Part shown: positions 1 to 6,206 of the stretch, one piece after another
Layout of the letters: every line of letters begins with the position of its first letter
How positions within the stretch are numbered: position 1 is the stretch's first letter
Notes under the pieces: model-generated
The model's database searches: none
Told to the model about the DNA's origin: nothing
Seen by the model: only the letters and a program-made list of their open reading frames with translations
Assembly (NCBI GenBank): GCA_031286185.1
Contig: JAITUS010000044.1
Location: 1-6,405, forward strand
DNA: 6,405 bases
Direction: 5' to 3'
DNA from: Rickettsiales bacterium
Lineage (GTDB): Bacteria > Pseudomonadota > Alphaproteobacteria > Rickettsiales > Anaplasmataceae
Translations under genes and position numbers: made by a program

Positions 1-51
1 GATTTTTTCAAATTGCTCTCGACTTATACTGCTTGGATAACTTTTCCGCAT
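1..51 (-). CDS. IS5-family transposase, N-terminal 17 codons (partial)
   Basis: Only the first 17 codons are inside the window; translation begins MRKSYPSSISREQFEKI. This N-terminus is like the first open frame of IS5-family transposases abundant in Wolbachia and Rickettsia genomes, which in several cases are split into two frames joined by frameshifting. The start is supported by a GAGGTG ribosome binding site three bases upstream and by the identical arrangement in the right-hand copy. Codon 2 is CGG (Arg) here but TGG (Trp) in the other copy, the only difference across the 111 shared bases. No catalytic DDE residues are in view, so activity cannot be assessed. Confidence 0.8.
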   Translation of the reverse strand, partial: MRKSYPSSISREQFEKI

Positions 52-111
52 AGACACCTCATTATTAATCTATGCTTATTTTACCTCATCTCTTCGAGAT
101 TTTAAACAGGT
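1..111 (-). mobile_element. Left insertion sequence: 5' end of an IS5-like element, cut by window edge
   Basis: This block is the reverse complement of 6257-6367 over all 111 bases, with one mismatch (G48 against T6320). Homology stops abruptly at T111, which marks the element's outer end; read on the minus strand it begins ACCTGTTTAAAATC. If one or two non-identical bases also belong to the element, the end would be GAACCTG here and GGACCTG in the right copy. The block holds a short untranslated leader, a GAGGTG ribosome binding site (55-60), the transposase start (49-51) and a small hairpin (88-100, ATCTC-TTC-GAGAT on the plus strand). The rest of the element lies off the left edge, so its integrity and target duplication cannot be judged. 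Confidence 0.88.
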
Positions 112-1032
112 TCTAACAACAACGGCCTCTATTTCTGTACTTATTTTTTTACATTTGCTTTTTACTTCTTCGAGATATCGATTATTTCTTTCTTCGATAT
201 CATCTTTAACAAGTATATCGAATTTTAGTGGTTCTATGTGTGTTTTCTTATTATGATAGTACGCAAGTATGCACACTAGGGATGCTGCAAGTACAGTCAA
301 AACTGCAGCAACTGTGATTAGTTCTCTGTTATGGGCATTAGAAAAGAATTTGGAGATCGTGAGTTCTTCTTTTCCACTACTGAAGCTAAAAAACTTAATA
401 AAGTCTTCTGATCCTAGTTGTAAGTACTTAACAAGTGGATATATAGAACCAACAGTTATAAACGAGGAGAGGCAAATGTTGAATAATACTCTTTCATTTG
501 CTAATTTTAATTTTTTATAGGTAGAATTTGGTATGTTTCTATGTCCTGCATAACTCTTATTTTTAAATTTTATTAGGTCATTATTCTTTTTGTATATTGT
601 AATATCATGAACCAAATTATTGTTACTCACCACATTGCTTAAGTCATCAAGACCACTCACAGCTGGCGATTCAGTATTTCTATAATTATATATAAAAGCA
701 CACAAATTTATAACAGCTAATCCAGAAGATATGGTTATCAGTGGCCATATTTGAAAGCTTTTTATATAATCTATAAAATTTATTGTCTCTTTTAAATATA
801 GCAGACGATATAAACATGAAGAAGATAGATATGCTGTAATGAGAAAAGAACTTGTTGCAGGAAGTATAAAACTCTTCTGCTGTATGGCATATTTTGCTCT
901 TGGCCAAATTCTGTTTGTTTTCTTTTTTGAATTGATTAAGGAAACCTCTGAACCTATGTTACTATTAGTATTATCACTGTTTTGCGAAATGCTTGTTCTA
1001 GGTGTTGGTGTAGGTGTTATTGATCCTGGCAT
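76..1032 (-). CDS. Four-helix membrane protein of unknown function, 3' end replaced by IS sequence
   Basis: I do not recognise a family for this 318-residue protein. The start ATG (1030-1032) has a good ribosome binding site, GGAGAG (1038-1043), five bases upstream. The N-terminus is polar and Ser/Thr/Pro-rich with a TPTPTP run (residues 6-11), then a basic stretch. Four hydrophobic segments follow at about 55-77, 95-117, 182-204 and 238-259, in two pairs separated by a hydrophilic loop of about 65 residues. The tail from 262 is charged, helical and coiled-coil-like. The two helix pairs look related (SSF-I-T, then a Tyr/Leu-rich stretch, then FI), suggesting an internal duplication. Residues 308-318 (TCLKSRRDEVK) and the stop are encoded inside the left insertion sequence, so the native C-terminus is lost. 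It is probably a Wolbachia-type inner-membrane protein or effector-like gene; whether the truncated product works is unknown. Confidence 0.68.
   Translation of the reverse strand: MPGSITPTPTPRTSISQNSDNTNSNIGSEVSLINSKKKTNRIWPRAKYAIQQKSFILPATSSFLITAYLSSSCLYRLLYLKETINFIDYIKSFQIWPLITISSGLAVINLCAFIYNYRNTESPAVSGLDDLSNVVSNNNLVHDITIYKKNNDLIKFKNKSYAGHRNIPNSTYKKLKLANERVLFNICLSSFITVGSIYPLVKYLQLGSEDFIKFFSFSSGKEELTISKFFSNAHNRELITVAAVLTVLAASLVCILAYYHNKKTHIEPLKFDILVKDDIEERNNRYLEEVKSKCKKISTEIEAVVVRTCLKSRRDEVK
1001..1018. repeat. Three tandem copies of a GGTGTT/A hexamer
   Basis: The plus strand reads GGTGTT GGTGTA GGTGTT. On the minus strand this encodes the Thr-Pro-Thr-Pro-Thr-Pro run near the N-terminus of the membrane protein. 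Copy-number slippage would add or remove Thr-Pro pairs without shifting the frame. Confidence 0.7.
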
Positions 1033-1126
1033 ATTTACTCTCCGAAATTAATTACCAATGCTGTGTTGATTACGCTATAGTTGTTAAGATGTAGTAAATA
1101 CTAATTTAAGAATAAATATGAAAAAT

Positions 1127-1921
1127 TTAGTATAAAAATTGCCTATCAAAGATTCTTTCGTCTAGTGAATAATCCCTGTCAAAAAGAAGAGAGACTGTGT
1201 TCTCGTGGTCTTTCTGCATTTTTATCTGTGATATATGGTGAAACTCTTTGTAATCTGATACTACAAGTGCTGGACGATTTTCCACGTCGTTAATGTCAAT
1301 TTGTACTACTGTATCACTTGAGATTAACGCTCCATTCCAATGCCTTGGGTGATAGCTATTAATAGAGGTCAGTGCAAGTAAGTTTGAGTTTAATGGTAAA
1401 ATTGGGCCTCCGGCAGAAAAGTTATATGCAGTGCTACCGGTTGGGGTAGACAATATTATTCCATCCCCTCTAAATTTTTCTACTTTTAGCTTGTCATTGA
1501 TAGTAATATTCATTTCTACTATTTGATTCGCTTTTCTGAAAACATACACCTCGTTTACTGCTATGTAATGGTATTTCTTGCCACCTATATCTGTAGCTTC
1601 CGTTTTTAACAAGGTGAGCTGAGTTGGGATTGTGTATTCTATGTTATCAATTAGATCTTTGCTGCAGCTAAAGCACTTATTCATCAAAAATCCAACGTTA
1701 CCAGTATTTACTCCATATACACGTATGTCTTTATTTCCTATCACATATTTATGTAGGGTGCGTAGCATGAAGCCATCACCGCCAACAACTATGAGTAGAT
1801 CAATTTCGGATTTATTTCCCTCTGTTATATTGGTAAAATTAAATTTTTGTAACAGTTTGGATACTTCCTGCGATTTTGGTGACTCAGAAGCAATGTAGGC
1901 TATATTTTTATACTTATGCAT
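1127..1921 (-). CDS. nadK: NAD kinase
   Basis: This enzyme phosphorylates NAD to NADP with ATP (or polyphosphate in some bacteria) in the cytoplasm, and is the only known route to NADP. The 264-residue product has the family landmarks in order: a short Rossmann-like N-terminal part, the GGDG motif (47-50) that binds the nucleotide and holds the catalytic Asp49, VNTGNVGFL (71-79), the NE pair (123-124) that contacts NAD, and RGDGIILSTPTGSTAYN (151-167) leading into SAGGPI (169-174). Length fits the short bacterial form (usually about 250-300). The ATG at 1919-1921 is the only sensible start, as the next Met falls after GGDG. The ribosome binding site is weak (GAGTGAAG) and lies in a small hairpin. 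It follows rpmE by 24 bases on the same strand, so the two are probably cotranscribed. No clear terminator is seen downstream (1033-1126). Confidence 0.96.
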   Translation of the reverse strand: MHKYKNIAYIASESPKSQEVSKLLQKFNFTNITEGNKSEIDLLIVVGGDGFMLRTLHKYVIGNKDIRVYGVNTGNVGFLMNKCFSCSKDLIDNIEYTIPTQLTLLKTEATDIGGKKYHYIAVNEVYVFRKANQIVEMNITINDKLKVEKFRGDGIILSTPTGSTAYNFSAGGPILPLNSNLLALTSINSYHPRHWNGALISSDTVVQIDINDVENRPALVVSDYKEFHHISQIKMQKDHENTVSLLFDRDYSLDERIFDRQFLY

Positions 1922-1941
1922 GCTTCACTCAGAAAGAAGCA
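1921..1941 (-). promoter_or_regulatory. Hairpin covering the nadK ribosome binding region
   Basis: TGCTTC (1921-1926) and GAAGCA (1936-1941) form a perfect 6-bp stem with a 9-base loop. In the rpmE-nadK transcript it lies in the short spacer, and one arm runs into the first base of the nadK ATG. It could lower or couple nadK translation. It is not a normal terminator: on the transcribed strand the T-run precedes the stem instead of following it. The fold was read by eye and no energy was computed. Confidence 0.35.
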
Positions 1942-1945
1942 AAAA

Positions 1946-2164
1946 CTAGAAGATACCTCCATATTTATCATTAAACTTAGCTATTTTGCTAGTTTTGCTT
2001 GCCGATCCACTTGTCAAACTTCCAGTCCATGCAGGGTGGGTTAAAGGATCTCTATCAAGTTTTACCTTATCACCTTCCTTTCCATAAGTGGAACGAGTTT
2101 CAAACTCTTGACCATTTGTCATGATTATAGTAATTTTATGATAGTCGATGTTGTTTGTTGTCAT
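1946..2164 (-). CDS. rpmE: 50S ribosomal protein bL31
   Basis: This is a structural protein of the large ribosomal subunit, sited near the central protuberance where it helps bridge the two subunits. The 72-residue product carries the alphaproteobacterial bL31 pattern: NGQEFETRSTYGKEGD (17-32), then LDRDPLTHPAWTG (36-48), ending KFNDKYGGIF (63-72). There is no cysteine, so it is the zinc-free (C-minus) type. The N-terminus is divergent and lacks the usual KKDIHP opening. A Ser/Thr/Lys-rich insertion (49-60) precedes the C-terminal motif. The ATG at 2162-2164 has only a distant AGG (about 12 bases upstream). A strong leftward promoter lies about 30-57 bases upstream, giving a leader of roughly 23 bases. 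nadK follows 24 bases downstream. Confidence 0.94.
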   Translation of the reverse strand: MTTNNIDYHKITIIMTNGQEFETRSTYGKEGDKVKLDRDPLTHPAWTGSLTSGSASKTSKIAKFNDKYGGIF

Positions 2165-2193
2165 TGTTGCTCATAAACCTTTAGTAAATTAAC

Positions 2194-2221
2194 ATTATAG
2201 CTAATCCAACTATTAAGTCAA
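2194..2221 (-). promoter_or_regulatory. Leftward sigma-70 promoter for rpmE-nadK
   Basis: On the minus strand TTGACT (2216-2221) is followed after 16 bases by a perfect TATAAT (2194-2199). Predicted transcription would start near 2187, about 23 bases ahead of the rpmE ATG. Position, spacing and match (11 of 12 bases) make this the likely promoter of the rpmE-nadK unit. Confidence 0.75.
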
Positions 2222-2239
2222 TAATATTTATATTATTGA
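2218..2239. repeat. AT-rich inverted repeat between divergent promoters
   Basis: TCAATAATATT and its partner arm TATATTATTGA pair at 10 of 11 positions. The outer bases of the arms belong to the two -35 boxes. A separate perfect 10-bp palindrome, GACAATTGTC (2238-2247), overlaps the right -35 box. The symmetry may be a regulator site or simply follow from two facing -35 boxes in AT-rich DNA. Confidence 0.5.
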
Positions 2240-2264
2240 CAATTGTCCATATTTATGCTATAAT
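2236..2264 (+). promoter_or_regulatory. Rightward consensus extended -10 promoter
   Basis: This is a perfect TTGACA (2236-2241), a 17-base spacer and a perfect TATAAT (2259-2264), with TGC directly before the -10 (extended -10 element). Predicted transcription starts near 2271, giving a leader of about 20 bases before the ATG at 2291. It would drive the small membrane protein and fabD, and possibly the downstream 251-residue gene. Confidence 0.85.
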
Positions 2265-2290
2265 TCATTGTATTAATTTTTTAGGAGTTT

Positions 2291-2593
2291 ATGCTTGCTA
2301 AAATATATAAAAAAATAAAAGCTATGATAATCAATAGTAAAGATGATCTACGCTTTTATCTAAAAATGAATTTTACATACTTGCCACTATTCATATTGTG
2401 TTTGATTGTGAACCTTATGTGTTATGGTATATTTCCAAATATAGCTAGTCTTAACTTCAATATACAGACAATCGGTTCATTATCTTTGTTTCTTGTAGTT
2501 GTGTTGTCAATGAAGATGTCTGTTCTTGAAACACATCATAAAATTAGCAGGTTAGAGAAAAAACAAAGTGAACAAGAAATTGCCCAAACATAA
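2291..2593 (+). CDS. Small two-helix membrane protein, unknown function
   Basis: I do not recognise a named family for this 100-residue protein. It has a basic amphipathic N-terminus (residues 1-26, many Lys) and two hydrophobic segments (about 29-48 and 60-79) joined by a short Asn-rich loop. The charged C-terminal tail (80-100) looks helical or coiled-coil. The positive charge on both ends predicts that both termini face the cytoplasm. The ATG at 2291 follows AGGAG (2283-2287) with only three bases between, an unusually tight spacing; no other in-frame start fits better. It is the first gene behind the consensus promoter and is followed by fabD after 31 bases, so the two are probably cotranscribed. 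It may be a Wolbachia-lineage protein. A link to lipid synthesis is suggested only by position. Confidence 0.72.
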   Translation: MLAKIYKKIKAMIINSKDDLRFYLKMNFTYLPLFILCLIVNLMCYGIFPNIASLNFNIQTIGSLSLFLVVVLSMKMSVLETHHKISRLEKKQSEQEIAQT

Positions 2594-2624
2594 ATTTATT
2601 TTAGAGAGGATTTAATAGCTTTAT

Positions 2625-3602
2625 ATGATTTTTGCTTTTCCTGGTCAGGGCTCTCAGTTTGTAGGAATGGGAAAGAGCTTATGTAGCGAATTTTCCGTTG
2701 CGAGACTGGTATTTAATGAAGTAGACAGTATACTCAGTAGAAAGTTATCTAGTTTAATTTTTGACGGCCCTATTGAAGAATTGACCATCACAGAAAATGC
2801 TCAGCCAGCTATAATGGCAGTGTCAATTGCAACGCTACGTGTTATGAAGCATGTGTGCAGATCTCTTTTCTCTGATTGCAACGTTCAGTATGTTTGTGGA
2901 CATTCAGTTGGCGAGTATACAGCACTATGTGCTGCAGGAGCATTGACTCTTGAGTCTGCAGTCAAGCTACTGAAAGTTCGCGGTGAAGCGATGCATGAAG
3001 CCTCTCTGAAATGTAAAGGCGGAATGGTTGCATTGCTTGGAGCAGAGATAAGTGAAGTAGAAGATATATTGAAATCAGCCAAAATTGACGGGGTTTGTGA
3101 AGTTGCAAACGATAATGGCGGTGGACAGGTAGTGGTAAGCGGCACTGCAGAAACTCTTGAGGTGTTGCCCGACTTATTCAAAAACTCAAGTGTGAGGAAA
3201 CTAATTAAATTGCAAGTTAGTGGGCCTTTTCATTCATCTCTTATGAAACCTGCTGATGAAAAACTTTTGGAATTTTTGGAAAGCATTACAATAACTCGAC
3301 CTTTAATTCCCTTTGTATCAAATGTTACAGCCAAAGAAGAAAGCGACCCAGAAATAATAAGAGCTTTGCTTGCTAAGCAAACCATAAGCAAAGTAAGGTG
3401 GAGAGAGATGGTTTTGTATATGTTGAGCCGTGGCACTAATAGATTCGTTGAAATTGGACCTAACAAAGTTTTATCTAATTTAGTCAAAAGAATTGATCAA
3501 TCTATCAACGTGAAAAATATAAATAGTGTTGGTGATATTGATAGTTTTCTTAATGAATCGTTAGTGTTGACAGCGGAAAATCTAGAAGTTAGTTTAAGTT
3601 AA
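2625..3602 (+). CDS. fabD: Malonyl-CoA:acyl carrier protein transacylase
   Basis: This enzyme moves malonyl groups from malonyl-CoA to acyl carrier protein, making the extender unit for type II fatty-acid synthesis in the cytoplasm. The 325-residue protein opens with the FPGQGSQ loop (5-11). It has the nucleophile elbow GHSVGE (92-97, Ser94), Arg119 in VRGEAM (malonate carboxylate binding), GPFHSSLM (200-207, catalytic His203), Gln252 (oxyanion-region glutamine) and the C-terminal IGPNKVLSNLVKRI (277-290). All the catalytic residues expected from the E. coli enzyme are present at nearly the same positions. The final GPG of many homologues is GPN. Length is normal, with a tail of about 15 extra residues. 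The ATG at 2625 is forced by an in-frame stop at 2616-2618. The ribosome binding site GAGAGGA (2604-2610) is far away, 14 bases upstream, which may mean modest translation. No other fatty-acid gene is adjacent. Confidence 0.96.
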   Translation: MIFAFPGQGSQFVGMGKSLCSEFSVARLVFNEVDSILSRKLSSLIFDGPIEELTITENAQPAIMAVSIATLRVMKHVCRSLFSDCNVQYVCGHSVGEYTALCAAGALTLESAVKLLKVRGEAMHEASLKCKGGMVALLGAEISEVEDILKSAKIDGVCEVANDNGGGQVVVSGTAETLEVLPDLFKNSSVRKLIKLQVSGPFHSSLMKPADEKLLEFLESITITRPLIPFVSNVTAKEESDPEIIRALLAKQTISKVRWREMVLYMLSRGTNRFVEIGPNKVLSNLVKRIDQSINVKNINSVGDIDSFLNESLVLTAENLEVSLS

Positions 3603-3616
3603 AGCGTATAGCTAGC
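3601..3616 (+). repeat. Short repeat downstream of fabD, echoed at 4429-4444
   Basis: AAAGCGTATAGCTAGC here matches AAAGCGTACTAGCTGC at 4429-4444 apart from two single-base indels. The first copy overlaps the fabD stop and continues just past it; the second fills the gap between the next gene and gpmI. Both have weak self-complementarity without a T-run. They could be parts of a small dispersed repeat or remnants of terminators; chance similarity is possible. Confidence 0.35.
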
Positions 3617-3650
3617 GCAAATAAGGCTGATTGTTAGTTCTACCAATTAA

Positions 3651-3658
3651 GGGAGGGG
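3651..3658 (+). promoter_or_regulatory. Strong ribosome binding site fixing the start at 3667
   Basis: GGGAGGGG lies eight bases before the ATG at 3667. This is the clearest ribosome binding site in the window. It decides against an in-frame TTG at 3631 that would add 12 residues but sits upstream of the site. Confidence 0.75.
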
Positions 3659-3666
3659 TGAGAAGT

Positions 3667-4422
3667 ATGACAAATATTAACACTAAAGAGTACGACCTAA
3701 CATTAGGCAGTACCACAGTTAAACTTTTTATTGAAAGTGATGACATAAGTGGAATTAATTTTATTAACGTACACCAAAATGAGGTAACTTCGAAAGAGGC
3801 CGGCAAGCGCATAATCCAACAATTTGGCGGCAGGATGTTGTATATTATTCATGGTGATGGTACTTCACGTAATGTAGAATTTAATTTAAATGGTGAAAAG
3901 TATGAGTTTGATCCTAATCGTATATTTGACGACGTGGGTGCAGAGGCTAGTTTAAAGGAATTTGGCAATTTTTCAGAAGGTGCTTTGAAAGTAGTTAGAA
4001 ATTTTGCAGAAAAAATTTTAGATTTCCTGCTTCCTGGTCAAGACCATGTCATCGCTCTGCATAATAACTACAACTCTCCCAGCTACTCATTCAAAAGCTA
4101 TTTTTCTCCACCACTTTCCCGTGATGTACTGAAGATTTATCCAGAAGTATGTCCAGAAAGCGGAACGGGTGAGTTTTTCTACACGACAGTTGAAGATTGG
4201 TTTGAGTCTTTAAAACAGAAGGAAGTTTTTAATATAATATTGCAAAATAACAAAGCAGTTGAAGACGATGGTTCTTTATCTGTATACGCTGGAGAAAACA
4301 ATATTCGGTACTCTAATGTGGAAGCAGAGCATGATCATTTAGAGCAGCAAATAGATATGCTATCTGCTTTACACAGTGTTTTATTCCCAAATGCAAATCA
4401 ATCCCCGACAGTAGAATTATAA
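3667..4422 (+). CDS. Putative M14-like (aspartoacylase/AstE-type) zinc hydrolase
   Basis: This 251-residue soluble protein has no signal peptide or membrane segment, and I cannot assign a named family. It carries a pattern like the aspartoacylase/succinylglutamate desuccinylase branch of M14 zinc enzymes. NVHQNE (34-39) gives an HxxE zinc pair (His36, Glu39). FDPNRIFDD (81-89) resembles their DLNRIF substrate loop (Asn84, Arg85). ALHNN (130-134) offers a third ligand, His132. Glu39-to-Asn84 (45 residues) and Arg85-to-His132 (47) are close to the spacings I recall for human aspartoacylase. The catalytic Glu could be Glu219 or Glu221 in YSNVEAEH, later than usual. Inferred role: hydrolysis of an amide or peptide bond, substrate unknown, possibly a cell-wall or amino-acid derivative. 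It follows fabD by 64 bases with its own strong ribosome binding site, and converges on gpmI with 22 bases between. The gene itself is near certain; its function is tentative. Confidence 0.85.
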   Translation: MTNINTKEYDLTLGSTTVKLFIESDDISGINFINVHQNEVTSKEAGKRIIQQFGGRMLYIIHGDGTSRNVEFNLNGEKYEFDPNRIFDDVGAEASLKEFGNFSEGALKVVRNFAEKILDFLLPGQDHVIALHNNYNSPSYSFKSYFSPPLSRDVLKIYPEVCPESGTGEFFYTTVEDWFESLKQKEVFNIILQNNKAVEDDGSLSVYAGENNIRYSNVEAEHDHLEQQIDMLSALHSVLFPNANQSPTVEL

Positions 4423-4428
4423 TAACAT

Positions 4429-4444
4429 AAAGCGTACTAGCTGC
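4429..4444 (+). repeat. Second copy of the short AAAGCGTA repeat, between convergent genes
   Basis: This is the partner of 3601-3616. It occupies most of the 22-base gap between the stops of the 251-residue gene and gpmI. With flanking bases it can form a weak imperfect stem (ATAA-GC against GC-TTAT), perhaps a poor bidirectional terminator. No T-run supports an intrinsic terminator on either strand. Confidence 0.3.
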
Positions 4445-6013
4445 TTATACAATCAATGAACTACCTGTTATTTCGTCTGGTTTTTTAATTTCAAGTAACT
4501 GTAAAATAGTGGGAGCGATATCAGATAACTTTCCATTTCTTAGCTTCAGATTGTTACAAGAATCAGAGCATGCGATGAATGGAACTGTATTCAAAGTATG
4601 TGCTGTATGAGGTGTGTTGTTTTCTTCATCGAACATGCACTCAACATTGCCGTGATCTGCCGTAACAATGAGCACAGTGTTACCCACTTCTTTAACAGCA
4701 TTGAGTACTTTCATAAGGCAATTATCTATAGCTAGCACAGCCTTCTGAGCTGCTTTCATGTTACCTGTATGACCTATCATATCAGGATTAGCGTAATTTA
4801 CAACTATCAGTGCGAATTCTTGGGAATAAATTTTTTCTACAAGCTTTTCTGTGAGCTCAAAGGCTGACATTTCAGGCTGCAAATCATAAGTTTTAACTTT
4901 TGGTGAAGGAATGAGAATTCTCTCTTCACCGGGGAAAGGTTCTTCTTTGCCGCAATTGAAAAAGAAAGTTACATGAGCGTATTTTTCAGTTTCAGCAATA
5001 CGCAACTGTCGTAATCTATTATCCGCTATTGCCTGTCCTAGAGTGTTGGCGAAAGATGTAGGAGGAAAAAGACAGGGAATTTTTAAGTCCGCTTTGTATT
5101 GCATCATACTTAGAATCGAAGAAAACGGTTTTTGCTCATAGCCTTCTGTCATCTGAGCAGTTTGACCACAGATTCCAGCGTCACGTGCTGGAATGACATC
5201 CAAGAAGTCTGTTTTACCAAGCAAAATACTTGCCAATTGCATCATTCGATCGGCACGAAAGTTAGCCAGTAACACTCCATCTTCTGGCTTTATACCTTGA
5301 TAGTTACCTATTACTGCAGGTCTGATAAACTCATCAGTTATGTTGTTTTGATAATTATTATCAATCAACGACATCACACTATCGTGACAAGGTGCCTTTG
5401 CAAATGCGATAGCTTCGTAAGCTTCGATTGTTCTTTCCCACCTGTTATCACGATCCATAGCGTAGTAACGTCCAGAGACAGTAGCAATTCTTATGTCATT
5501 GCCCTTTATACTCTCTTCAAATTCTTGAATGCATTTTTTCCCTGAATTTGGCAATGTGTCTCTGCCATCTAAAAATGCATGTATCACCACTTTAATTCCG
5601 TGTTGCGATATTTTATTTGCTAGAGTTGAAATATGTTTTTGATGCGAATGAACACCACCGTCTGACACTAATCCTATTATATGGCATACGCCATGCTTAC
5701 TTTTTAAATTGCCAATAAGGTTTTGTAGATTTGCATTACTTTCTATTGTTCCTATTTCTTGATTAATACGCTGTAGGCTTTGCATCACTACTCTGCCACT
5801 ACCAATATTCATATGACCAACTTCTGAATTGCCTATCTGACCATTTGGTAACCCAACATCGGTTCCACAGGCAGATAAATTGCATTTTGGGTAATTAGAG
5901 CTAATATACTGCCAACAGGGTGGATTTGCATTGCTAATAGCATTATATTCACTATTCTCTATTCCATTTCCCCAGCCATCTAGTATACATAAAACGACCG
6001 ATTTAAAGTTCAT
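4445..6013 (-). CDS. gpmI: 2,3-bisphosphoglycerate-independent phosphoglycerate mutase
   Basis: This enzyme interconverts 3- and 2-phosphoglycerate in glycolysis/gluconeogenesis, using two Mn ions and a phosphoserine intermediate (alkaline phosphatase superfamily). The 522-residue product has the complete metal and substrate set: LDGWG (11-15, Asp12), GNSEVGH (61-67, catalytic Ser63), VSDGGVHSH (116-124, His122), LDGRDT (148-153), [13 protein letters not shown] (180-192), NFRADR (251-256, Arg253 and Arg256), [10 protein letters not shown] (344-353), NPDMIGHTG (409-417, Asp411 and His415), TADHGN (451-456, Asp453 and His454) and the PHTAHT region (468-473, His472). Length is slightly above the usual 510. 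No good ribosome binding site precedes the ATG (6011-6013), and no other in-frame start is available upstream. A candidate promoter lies at 6071-6099. It is transcribed towards the 251-residue gene. This type is unrelated to the cofactor-dependent enzyme of animal hosts. Confidence 0.97.
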   Translation of the reverse strand: MNFKSVVLCILDGWGNGIENSEYNAISNANPPCWQYISSNYPKCNLSACGTDVGLPNGQIGNSEVGHMNIGSGRVVMQSLQRINQEIGTIESNANLQNLIGNLKSKHGVCHIIGLVSDGGVHSHQKHISTLANKISQHGIKVVIHAFLDGRDTLPNSGKKCIQEFEESIKGNDIRIATVSGRYYAMDRDNRWERTIEAYEAIAFAKAPCHDSVMSLIDNNYQNNITDEFIRPAVIGNYQGIKPEDGVLLANFRADRMMQLASILLGKTDFLDVIPARDAGICGQTAQMTEGYEQKPFSSILSMMQYKADLKIPCLFPPTSFANTLGQAIADNRLRQLRIAETEKYAHVTFFFNCGKEEPFPGEERILIPSPKVKTYDLQPEMSAFELTEKLVEKIYSQEFALIVVNYANPDMIGHTGNMKAAQKAVLAIDNCLMKVLNAVKEVGNTVLIVTADHGNVECMFDEENNTPHTAHTLNTVPFIACSDSCNNLKLRNGKLSDIAPTILQLLEIKKPDEITGSSLIV

Positions 6014-6070
6014 ACGGTGCTGGAATTCTATAGATATAACATGATACCAAAAACAAACCTTTCCACAATC

Positions 6071-6099
6071 TCTATATTGCGTGACATAAAGTTTGTAAA
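6071..6099 (-). promoter_or_regulatory. Candidate promoter for gpmI
   Basis: On the minus strand TTTACA (6094-6099) and TATAGA (6071-6076) are separated by 17 bases. The -35 matches at five of six positions and the -10 at four of six. Transcription would begin near 6064, giving a leader of about 50 bases before the gpmI ATG. This is the best leftward candidate I see, but only moderate in AT-rich DNA. Confidence 0.45.
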
Positions 6100-6206
6100 G
6101 GAGGAGTTATCAAATATCACATAGGTGCGCCAGAACAACATTAGATCTCTCGCATAAAAAACTAGTTTTGGCAGCGTATGTCATTCAATAGAAACAAAAA
6201 AACTAC

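Noticed and set aside
839..1051. Plus-strand open frame of 70 codons opposite the membrane protein
   Set aside because: It has no ribosome binding site, and the opposite frame has a good start and a coherent membrane topology.
2885..3487. Minus-strand open frames inside fabD
   Set aside because: They are antisense to a fully conserved enzyme; the compositions look like shadows of the fabD codons.
3567..3595. TTGACA near the fabD 3' end as a promoter for the next gene
   Set aside because: The -35 is perfect, but the hexamer at the right distance (TAGTTT) is a poor -10, and the bases are fabD codons.
3602..3650. Rho-independent terminator after fabD
   Set aside because: The GCGTATAGCTAGCGC stretch pairs poorly and no T-run follows.
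3631..3666. A TTG start adding 12 residues to the 251-residue protein
   Set aside because: The strong ribosome binding site GGGAGGGG lies downstream of that TTG and eight bases before the ATG at 3667.
5297..5545. Plus-strand open frame inside gpmI
   Set aside because: It is antisense to the conserved substrate-binding region of gpmI and has no start signals.
6125..6157. Ten-codon GTG frame after the orphan ribosome-binding-like stretch
   Set aside because: It is very short, 18 bases from the site, and has no recognisable peptide.
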